From Bacteroidales bacterium (GTDB taxonomy: Bacteria; Bacteroidota; Bacteroidia; Bacteroidales; P3), in the NCBI GenBank assembly GCA_031274555.1, contig JAISPZ010000098.1, forward strand, positions 29,801-93,800: DNA of 64,000 nt, written 5' to 3'. Below the pieces are notes generated by a model. It was not told where the DNA came from and made no database searches. It was given only the letters and a program-made list of their open reading frames with translations. Shown piece by piece: positions 39,959 to 48,014 of this stretch. Every line of letters starts with the position of its first letter. Within the stretch, counting starts at the first letter, position 1. A program made the translations under genes and the position numbers.

Positions 39959-39975
39959 TGTAAAAAGATAATAAT

Positions 39976-40320
39976 ATGGACTATAAATTTAGGGTGATTT
40001 TTCTTGAGGAAGCCAATGAGTTTTTGGACGGGTTGGACGAAAAATCCAGAGAGAAAATCCTTTACAATATATGGAAAATTCGCGGGTCAAAAATAAACGA
40101 CAAAGAACTTTTCAAAAAATTGCGGAACGAAATTTGGGAGTTTAGAACATTGTACAACAAAACATATTATCGTTTGTTTGCATTTTGGGATAAATTGGAT
40201 AAAACAGATACGCTTGTTGTTTCAACTCATGGGATTATAAAGAAGACAGATAAAATCAGTGAAACGGATGTCATTAGGGCGAATGCTTTGCGAGAAAAGT
40301 ACTTCAATGAAAAAAAGTAA
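39976..40320 (+). CDS. HigB/RelE-like toxin (Gp49-like)
   Basis: MDYKFRVIFLEEANEFLDGLDEKSREKILYNIW...LRNEIWEFRTLYNKTYYRLFAFWD...HGIIKKTDK. Confidence 0.85.
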   Translation: MDYKFRVIFLEEANEFLDGLDEKSREKILYNIWKIRGSKINDKELFKKLRNEIWEFRTLYNKTYYRLFAFWDKLDKTDTLVVSTHGIIKKTDKISETDVIRANALREKYFNEKK

Positions 40321-40339
40321 GTGAAAAAATTATAAACAT

Positions 40340-40630
40340 ATGAAAACATATACATTAGAAGAAATAACCGATAAGCATATTGGAAAAAAAGGGACACCAA
40401 GACGCGATGCCTTTGAAAGTGAATTACAACTTGAGTTATTAGGTCAAAGGATAAAGCAAATACGTCGAAACCGTAATTTGACACAAGAAGAATTAGGAAA
40501 ACTTGTCGGTGTTCAAAAATCTCAAATTTCTAAAATTGAAAATAGCTTAACAAATGCGAGGTTTGATACAATATTAAAAGTATTCAGATCACTGGGAGCA
40601 AGAATAAATTTTAATGTTGAACTGACTTAA
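40340..40630 (+). CDS. HigA-like XRE-family antitoxin
   Basis: LLGQRIKQIRRNRNLTQEELGKLVGVQKSQISKIENSLTNARFDTILKVFRSLGARINFNVEL. Confidence 0.87.
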   Translation: MKTYTLEEITDKHIGKKGTPRRDAFESELQLELLGQRIKQIRRNRNLTQEELGKLVGVQKSQISKIENSLTNARFDTILKVFRSLGARINFNVELT

Positions 40631-40679
40631 AATTCTATACTGTAAGTTTTAGATTTTTTTACTCGGAAGTGTTTTAGCG

Positions 40680-41640
40680 TGTTATGGTGCGTATTCCGGT
40701 GCATATCCCCCCACAAAAACGGCAATGAAATAGTCGAATAAAGGCTCAAAAACGGTGCTTTATGATTTGTCTATTCGCGTGATAATCAGCAGTGCTGTTT
40801 TTTCTAATGCGAGATTTCGGAGCATATCCCCCCAGTTAATTGTTTTTTCTGCAAATACAGTAAAAACAAGCCTGTAATAGTTTCTATTTCGGCGCATATC
40901 CATTCATTTTTCACTTAATAAAGAACTTCTTATATGTTTAGCTGTTAATTATTATATTGTCAGATAATAATTTTTAACACTAATCATTATGGCTGGAAAA
41001 ATAACAGTTATGAGTAAAATCAAACAACTATTGCTAATGTATCAGCGTGGTGTTTCCAACAGAAATATCGCGTTGCGTTTAGGTCTCGACAAAGGGACTG
41101 TAAACAGCTACGTAAATAAGGTTCGTGTCAATGCTTTTGACATAACGCAACTGCTATCTCTTGATGATCCGCTGTTAGAGTCGTATTTTATTTCTGGCAG
41201 TCCCGCTTATTTGTGGCGAGCGTTATACGGTAATGCGTGAGATGTTACCTTATTTTGCTGATGAACTAAAATTAAAACATGTTACCCGTCGTTTATTATG
41301 GGAAGAATACATATCTTCAAATCCTGACGGTTATCGTTACACCCAATTTTGCTACCATTTGCAGCGTTATCTAATGTCTAAAAAAGGGAGTGTTATCTTA
41401 GATCATTTGCCTTGCGGTGAGTTATATGTTAATTTTGCCGGCGAGACTCTTGAATATTTTGATCGTTCAACAAATACAGCAAAAAAAGTAAAGGTTTTTA
41501 TCGGTTGTATGCCCTATTCGAGTTATACTTTTGTGATGGGTGTAAAGAGAGAGAAAACAATTCGGACTGCAACGCCGAAAGTTTGGAAAGCGGTGTATTA
41601 TAAACAGTTGATATGCTTTCGTAGGTTACAAGCAACTCAA
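40680..41640 (+). mobile_element. Left-end remnant of an IS21-family element (end repeats + degenerate istA; no istB)
   Basis: Three copies of (A)TTTCGGNGCATATCCCCC at 40693, 40814, 40886 followed by broken istA. Confidence 0.75.
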
Positions 41641-41649
41641 AGCCGTTAG
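40989..41649 (+). pseudogene. Frameshifted, truncated IS21 istA transposase
   Basis: MSKIKQLLLMYQRGVSNRNIALRLGLDKGTVNSYV...FISGSPAY / REMLPYFADELKLKHVTRRLLWEEYISSNPDGYRYTQFCYHLQRY...LYVNFAGETLEY; frame change near 41210-41240, C-terminus missing. Confidence 0.82.
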
Positions 41650-42060
41650 TAATTCGGGCGTGTTGCGGATTGAGCGTGTAACGGTGAAACTTAGTGATTT
41701 TCTGTTGTTGCTCGGCTTAATCCAAATTTCTACACCGTCCACAAAATTGTAGCATACAGCAGGAATGCGACCGTGGAAATAGGTATAAATCAAGTGCCGT
41801 ACATAGTTTAATGCAAGGCGTGGCGTTTTATTTAGATTGATTGTTGCTGTATATTTATTGCCCTTACACTCGGTTTCTTCGTTGGCAAATGAACAATAGA
41901 GAAATTTGCACTCCGAAAGTGTGTCGGCGTTTTCTTCCCACAAGGGAAGTAACTCGTCCTTAAAAACAATGTTCGGGCGGGTGTCCTCAACTTTTTCGGA
42001 ATACAGATTAACTGTAATCGTGTCTGTTGGCAATGTGAATGAGAGTAGGTTGAATTGCAT
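41626..42060 (-). pseudogene. Truncated protein, possible N-terminal fragment of a Bacteroidetes long prokaryotic Argonaute
   Basis: MQFNLLSFTLPTDTITVNLYSEK...ATINLNKTPRLALNYVRHLIYTYFHGRIPAVCYNFVDGVEIWIK...NTPELL; reading frame terminates at the IS21 remnant junction. Confidence 0.35.
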
Positions 42061-42240
42061 CGTTATATTTACATTTTGTTTTTTTATTGATATGTGAAGC
42101 AATTGAGGCAATTATGAGGCAATTATTTTTTAGTTTTGCCCGAATGCCCGCTTTTTGCCCGCTTATTTTAGTTCGTAATAAATTTATTCACGACATTTTT
42201 TGCGACATTCGCGACATTTTCGCGACATTTTCCACGACAT

Positions 42241-43354
42241 TCACGACAGAGAAATTATGTAAAAAACATTTTTCCCTTCGCCGTTTCTTTTGAAAATTTC
42301 CTTAAAAATAAGGTCGTCTAAATCTCGTAGTGCCGTTCTGGAAATCACATTGTTTAACTCTTGATACTCCTTATTTGTTATTTTCCCTTTCTCTTTTACA
42401 TACAATACGGCTTTTATTTGCCTTTCGTTCAGTATTTTATCGCGCAAATCTTCTTCGTTGATTACATCTTTGCGGAACACTACCCAAAAGCCCGACATAT
42501 CGTAATAATACAGCGGTATGGGCAATCCTGCGGATAGACATTGTGTGGTCATTTTGGAATATCCGCGACCCCAAGTTTCAATGTAGCCGCATCTGAAAAA
42601 AGCGTTGGCGATATCGGGATTGAAAGGGATAGAAGGGTGTTTGCTTTTCGACAATTTTTCCATCGTCCAATTTTCAGGCAGTTGCCCAAAGTTCCAAATC
42701 ATTATTTTGTTGAAAAATCAAATCACTGTCGGACTCAAAGTAGCCAATTTTGATATACGCATTGGTTATAAACTTTTCGGGGTCTGGGTGGAACAGCAAA
42801 AGCGTAGCCCTTTTTAAATAACCATTATCTGTCAATTTTAGGTTGTTAAGCAGAATTTCGTTGCTGTCAGTCAGTACATCATCATCGAGGCGTTTGCTTT
42901 TAATGCCGCGTTTGCGAAAAAAGTCAAAAGTTTCGGGCTTTAAATCGGCAACTGTAACATTAGGAACAGGTACGCTGTCCCAATGTTTGCCCTGCTTGCC
43001 CAAAAGGAATTTATCCAACGCTGCGCCTTTCAACTCTTGTTTGGTGCTACCACTACGATAGTGATATTCGCCTTTGTAATTCACAGGGTTGGGCTGTGGC
43101 TCAACAACGATTTCAATATATTCGCCATTGGCGGTTTCGTGCAGATTTACATCACAAATAATGCCTAAAATGGTGGTTATCTTATTGGGCAGTTCTTCCA
43201 TCAAACGCTTGGCATCTTTGACACCTACCACCTCGCCATTGTCGTCTTTACCAATGAAAATTCTACCGCCTTGCGCATTGGCAAAACCGCAAATCCATTT
43301 CAGGTATTCGTCACGCCAACTGCTTTTGTATTCTATGTTTTGAGACTCGGACAT
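42241..43354 (-). pseudogene. AlbA_2 / AAA_4 type putative DNA-binding (helicase-like) protein, internally deleted and frameshifted
   Basis: N-part (42674..43354) ESQNIEYKSSWRDEYLKWICGFANAQGGRIFIGKDDNGEVVGV and C-part (42241..42702) GQLPENWTMEKLSKSKHPSIPFNPDIANAFFRCGYIETWGRGYSKM in different frames; the linking segment (normally ~80 aa) is missing. Confidence 0.8.
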
Positions 43355-43508
43355 AATATTCTAATTTCTAAAAGTTGATATTCTTATTCCTTCTTCTTTA
43401 TTGAGAAGTCCCTTTGTTTCGATTTCAAATTTTGATATGTAATCTTTGCATTTGAGGACTTCCGTAAACTGCAAATTTACTTTATTATTTTGCAAAAATG
43501 GTCTTTTC

Positions 43509-43605
43509 GACACAGTTGTAATTTGAGGTGCTGCAAATTGTTAATAACTAAAAAAGACATCAGTGTTCGTAACTTACGCATAGCACCTCAAAATGCAAAT
43601 GTGCC
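43509..43605. mobile_element. MITE-like palindromic element (family M), copy C
   Basis: GACACAGTTGTAATTTGAGGTGCTGCAAATTGTTAATAACTAAAAAAGACATCAGTGTTCGTAACTTACGCATAGCACCTCAAAATGCAAATGTGCC; its core is the reverse complement of copy B. Confidence 0.85.
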
Positions 43606-43748
43606 GATTTCGTCATTGCTACCCCCACGTCCAAAAATTGTTTTTAAAAAGTTTAACGATTGATTTGTGTTGTTCTGTTTTGTCAGGAATATCGACAGGG
43701 TTCTACCGTTCCGTTTATTTTAAGAGAAATTTAAGCCATATCTTAATA

Positions 43749-43814
43749 ATTCTTAACGTTTAAGTTTTTTTAAGAAGAAAAATTTGGTGGATTGATTTGT
43801 CTGTGTTATATTTG
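43749..43814 (+). promoter_or_regulatory. Inverted-repeat upstream element (TTCTTAACGTTTAAGTTTTTTTAAGAA) plus sigma-A promoter (-7 TATATTTG at 43807)
   Basis: Same architecture and spacing as 24915-24980. Confidence 0.65.
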
Positions 43815-43842
43815 CCTCATCTAACTATTAAACATCAAACAA

Positions 43843-44154
43843 ATGAATGACATCGTAAATTATGAGCAGGTGAAAGGCAAAATCATCACCATCCGTGAAC
43901 AACAAGTAATCCTTGATAGTGACGTGGCAGAACTGTATGGAGTAGAGACAAAAAGAATTAATGAGGCTGTAAGTAATAACCTTGAGAAATTTCCCTACGG
44001 TTATGTTTTTGAGCTTGATAATAAGGAGTTTGGAAATTTGCGGTCGAAAATTTCGACCGCAAATTTGGCAAAAACAAGAGTTCTTCCTAAAGCATTTACC
44101 GAAAAAGGGCTTTATATGCTTGCCACCTGTAACCATAAAATTAAAAACAAATGA
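43843..44154 (+). CDS. ORF6N-domain protein, short (C-terminally truncated) paralog
   Basis: MNDIVNYEQVKGKIITIREQQVILDSDVAELYGVETKRINEAVSNNLEKFPYGYVFELDNKEFGNLRSKISTANLAKTRVLPKAFTEKGLYMLAT; TGA overlaps the next ATG. Confidence 0.8.
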   Translation: MNDIVNYEQVKGKIITIREQQVILDSDVAELYGVETKRINEAVSNNLEKFPYGYVFELDNKEFGNLRSKISTANLAKTRVLPKAFTEKGLYMLATCNHKIKNK

Positions 44155-44699
44155 ATAACATCGTAAATTATGAGCAGGTGAAAGGCAAAATCATCACCAT
44201 TCGTGAACAACAAGTGATACTCGACAGTGACGTGGCAGAACTGTATGGAGTAGAAACAAAAAGAATTAATGAGGCTGTAGGTAATAACCCTGAGAAATTT
44301 CCCGAAGGGTATGTCTTTGTTATTGATAATCAAGAACAAAAGGAACTGGTCGAAAATTTCGACCGGTTCAATCGGCTTAAACATTCGACTGTTGAAAATA
44401 AAGCATTTACCGAAAAAGGGCTTTATATGCTTGCCACCATCCTAAAAAGTCCGAAAGCAGTGCAAACAACAATTACAATAGTGGAAACGTTTGCACAGAT
44501 GCGCGAATTTAAGCGTACCATCGGAGAACTTACAAAAACGACTGAAAAAGAAAAGCAACAAGCATTAATACAAAAAAGTGGTGAAATTATTTCTGACATC
44601 ATTGGTGATGATATGGTAACAGAGGGAACGGAAACAACGTTCAAAGCAAATTTCGCCATATTTAGTTTGGAACATAAAGTTATCAAAAAGCATAAGTAA
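44151..44699 (+). CDS. ORF6N-domain DNA-binding protein
   Basis: MNNIVNYEQVKGKIITIREQQVILDSDVAELYGVETKRINEAVGNNPEKFPEGYVFVIDNQEQ...KAFTEKGLYMLATILKSPKAVQTTITIVETFAQMREF. Confidence 0.88.
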   Translation: MNNIVNYEQVKGKIITIREQQVILDSDVAELYGVETKRINEAVGNNPEKFPEGYVFVIDNQEQKELVENFDRFNRLKHSTVENKAFTEKGLYMLATILKSPKAVQTTITIVETFAQMREFKRTIGELTKTTEKEKQQALIQKSGEIISDIIGDDMVTEGTETTFKANFAIFSLEHKVIKKHK

Positions 44700-44858
44700 T
44701 ATCACAGAATGTTCGTGGGGCGTTGCGGGTGGACGGCTGTGGGAATAGGAACAAGGACGGTTGTCCCGCAGAGGGGGTAGCGCGAGACCCCGCAGCGAAG
44801 CGAGGAGGCTCGCGCTCAGGGGGAGACTTCCCCCCCAAAAAAATCCGAAAAATTGTAA

Positions 44859-46097
44859 TCAAAAATCCTCGTACAACAACTTGTCGTAAGGATAGCGGGT
44901 GACGTGGACTTTACGGACTTGGGTGTAGAGAAAGTCGCGGAATGTTTGTAGATTTTCTTTCGTTTTCGCGGAGATAAAAAATGCGGGAGCGTGAAGTTTT
45001 TTTACCCAAAGTTTTTCCAAATTATTAATAGAATTTCCGTCATCAGGTGCATATTTTGTCGTGGAAGCCTGCCGTTCCCTATAAGCGTCAATCTTATTAA
45101 AAACAGTAATACGGCATTTGTCGGCAACACCAATTTCAGAAAGTGTTTGCTCTACAATTTCTATCTGCTCTTCAAATTCGGGGTGCGATAAATCGACAAC
45201 GTGCAGTAAAATATCACTTTCACGAACTTCATCAAGAGTTGATTTAAACGACTCCACCAAATGATGAGGAAGTTTACGAATAAATCCAACAGTGTCGCTC
45301 ATTAAAAACGGAAGATTTCCGATAACAACTTTTCTCACAGTTGTGTCAAGCGTTGCAAAAAGTTTATTTTCGGCAAGAATATCGCTCTTGCTAATAATAT
45401 TCATTAGCGTACTCTTGCCAACGTTCGTATATCCGACAAGGGCTACACGCACCATCTTTTCTCGATTTTTCCGCTGTGTTATTTTTTGTTTGTCTATTTC
45501 TCTTAAACGTTCCTTTAATAGCGAAATTCTATCATTAACAACGCGGCGGTCTGTTTCAATTTCTTTTTCACCGGGTCCGCGTGCACCGACACCGGCTCTC
45601 TGACGACTTAAATGTGACCACATTCTTGTAAGACGTGGCAACATATATTGATATTGGGCAAGCTCAACTTGTGTGCGAGCGTGGGCAGAGCGTGCGTGCA
45701 GAGCGAAAATATCAAGGATAAGACGCGTACGGTCGAGTACTTTTGCGCCTTTGCGCTTTTTTGCGCCTGCATCATCACTTGCATCATAGCCCGCACTCGA
45801 AAGCACCGCTTCCACATTGCGTGTTTGCGCAGGCGAAAGTTCATCATCAAAAACTACAATATCTATTTCTTCGGCTTCTACATATTGTCTTATTTCTTCT
45901 AATTTACCTGAGCCTACATACGTTCGATGGTCTGGATGAGGAAGATTTTGCAAGAAAATTTTCACTGCTACCGCCCCCGAAGTAGTTACTAAAAAAGCTA
46001 ATTCGTTTAAGTATTCACGAGCTTTTTCTTCGGAAGTGTTTCCGTCCGCTACACCCACCAACACCGCTCTCTCTATAATTTTTTTCGTTTCAATCAT
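44859..46097 (-). CDS. hflX: GTPase HflX
   Basis: TYVGSGKLEEIRQYVEAEEIDIVVFDDELSPAQTRN; VALVGYTNVGKSTLMN; DTVGFIRKLPHHLVESFKSTLDE. Confidence 0.94.
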   Translation of the reverse strand: MIETKKIIERAVLVGVADGNTSEEKAREYLNELAFLVTTSGAVAVKIFLQNLPHPDHRTYVGSGKLEEIRQYVEAEEIDIVVFDDELSPAQTRNVEAVLSSAGYDASDDAGAKKRKGAKVLDRTRLILDIFALHARSAHARTQVELAQYQYMLPRLTRMWSHLSRQRAGVGARGPGEKEIETDRRVVNDRISLLKERLREIDKQKITQRKNREKMVRVALVGYTNVGKSTLMNIISKSDILAENKLFATLDTTVRKVVIGNLPFLMSDTVGFIRKLPHHLVESFKSTLDEVRESDILLHVVDLSHPEFEEQIEIVEQTLSEIGVADKCRITVFNKIDAYRERQASTTKYAPDDGNSINNLEKLWVKKLHAPAFFISAKTKENLQTFRDFLYTQVRKVHVTRYPYDKLLYEDF

Positions 46098-46130
46098 AAA
46101 AACATAAATTTACAATAACACCAACCCCAA

Positions 46131-46256
46131 TTGCCCGAAAGCCCCTTGATTGCCCGAAAGCCCCTTGATTGCCCGAAGCTCCTCGATTGCCCGAAGCTCC
46201 TCGATTGCCCGAAGCCTCTCGATTGCCCGAAAGCCCCTTGATTGCCCGAAGCCCAC
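46131..46256. repeat. About 7 tandem ~18-19 bp units (ATTGCCCGAAGCYCCTYG) between trpS and hflX
   Basis: ATTGCCCGAAAGCCCCTTG / ATTGCCCGAAGCTCCTCG / ATTGCCCGAAGCCTCTCG repeated. Confidence 0.93.
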
Positions 46257-46300
46257 TCGCCAGAACCGTCCAGAAACCGTCAAAACCACCAAAACTCCAC

Positions 46301-47287
46301 TTAAAATCCAATTATCCCCCTCACTTCCGCCACCGTCTTTTTCGCGCTGTCGTGAGCCTGCGCCGCCCCCTCTGCGAGCACATCATCAAGATATTTTTTA
46401 TCAGCAAGAAGCGAAATAATTTTCTCTCTAAAAGGGGTAACAAACCGAACGGTATCTTCGGCAAGTTGCTTTTTCATATCCCCATAACGTATTTCCATAT
46501 TATTATATTTCCCGTTATAAAAATTATAAGTTTCTTCGCCGCTAATAATACGCACAAGAGAGAAAATATTTTCAATCACCTCAGGTTTTTCCTGTCCCAA
46601 CGCTGTTGGACCACTATCAGTAACGGCACGCATAATTTTTTTGCGAATTGCTTCGTCGGTATCAGAAAGATAAATCGCATTCATCTCGCCCTCACTTTTC
46701 CCCATCTTACTTTTGCCGTCAAGACCAGGAACTTTAAGTGGCTTCTCGCCAAAATTAAACGCCTGCGGTTCGTTAAAATATTTCACATTATACATAGCAT
46801 TAAAACGATTTGCAAACGTGCGTGTCATTTCCAAATGCTGCAATTGATCCTTTCCAACAGGCACAAAATCAGCCTTATGTATAAGAATATCCGCTGCCAT
46901 AAGCGTAGGATATGTGAGAAGTCCTGCATTTATATTCGCAGGATTTTCTCTCGCTTTATCCTTAAATGAGGTGCAGCGCGAAAGCTCGCCAAGTGAAGCA
47001 AGCATATTCAAATACAGGTAGAGTTCCGTTGTTTCAGGCAAATCACTTTGAGCATATATGACAGATTTTTCAGGAACAATACCTGCTGCAAGATAATTCG
47101 CAAGAATATTGTGCACATTGCTTTTTAGGTCCGCAGGATTAGGATGCGTAGTTAAAGAATGTAAGTCGGCGATAAAAAAATAACATTTATAGTCATCCTG
47201 CATTTTAACAAAATTATGCAGTGCGCCAAAATAATTTCCGAGATGTAAATTTCCAGTAGGTCTAACTCCACTAACAACTGTTTTCAT
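46301..47287 (-). CDS. trpS: Tryptophanyl-tRNA synthetase
   Basis: VSGVRPTGNLHLGNYFGAL; VPVGKDQLQHLEMTR; KMGKSEGEMNAI. Confidence 0.95.
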   Translation of the reverse strand: MKTVVSGVRPTGNLHLGNYFGALHNFVKMQDDYKCYFFIADLHSLTTHPNPADLKSNVHNILANYLAAGIVPEKSVIYAQSDLPETTELYLYLNMLASLGELSRCTSFKDKARENPANINAGLLTYPTLMAADILIHKADFVPVGKDQLQHLEMTRTFANRFNAMYNVKYFNEPQAFNFGEKPLKVPGLDGKSKMGKSEGEMNAIYLSDTDEAIRKKIMRAVTDSGPTALGQEKPEVIENIFSLVRIISGEETYNFYNGKYNNMEIRYGDMKKQLAEDTVRFVTPFREKIISLLADKKYLDDVLAEGAAQAHDSAKKTVAEVRGIIGF

Positions 47288-47822
47288 ACGTTTTCAAATT
47301 GTTTTTAATAGGTCGTATGGAACTCGCCAATAAACATTTGTCCTTGGGTGTCAAACATTTATTTACATGATTGTTGTTCGTGTCCCGGCAATGTAAGCAG
47401 GCTTCCATTGCTCTCGCTACTCCAACAATTATCATGCTCGTTTCATAACAAATTAATTTTTAATTATTCTAAATTTCTCCGCACAAACACCAAACACAAA
47501 CAACAATCGCGCCAGCTACAATTCTAACGCAGTACTCCGCACATCCCGCCCGCCACAAAAAAGGTTTCAGGTGTTTATAATTCGTTGAACAGGTCACGTA
47601 AAACTCGCACGTAAAGGTACGAATTTTCTCCATTTATTTTTTCAATGCGCTGTTTGCCCACTGACGGAACAGTGTAGCGTTTTGCGAATTAACACGAGAA
47701 CCAACAGAAAAAATTGTGTTCAAATCATAAATTCTTGTTCGATAATTTTTACCATCAAACAACTAACATTTTTTAAGAGTTTGTAAGTTCAATTTCGCGT
47801 TTGCAATTCAAAAATTTATGTG

Positions 47823-47830
47823 TACCTTTG
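47823..47830 (+). promoter_or_regulatory. Sigma-A promoter ahead of the radical SAM operon (~185 nt leader)
   Basis: TACCTTTG with TTTG in GCGTTTGCAATTC about 20 nt upstream. Confidence 0.55.
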
Positions 47831-48014
47831 CGGGATTGACCGTTGGTGGTCTTTTTGTTGTTAAGTAGTCGTGTTGATTTTCTATCTCAATTAGACAAAG
47901 AACAAGGGACACTTCAATATAAATAAGATTGCAACTAAATAATGACAGGTTTTAATTTTAGTCGGTCAGTAGCGTAAAATGTAATAAATAAATGTACACA
48001 AAAATAAAGGCGTA

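Noticed and set aside
40989-41649. Programmed frameshifting in istA
   Set aside because: IS21 istA is normally a single ORF; truncation and loss of the catalytic Asp argue for decay.
42241-43354. Two separate genes for the AlbA_2 N- and C-terminal halves
   Set aside because: Both halves match consecutive parts of one family, with missing middle and changed frame; better explained as one pseudogene.
46090-46969. ORFs 46090..46311, 46110..46292, 46150..46419 and 46169..46969
   Set aside because: Frames over the 18-bp repeat array and antisense to trpS.
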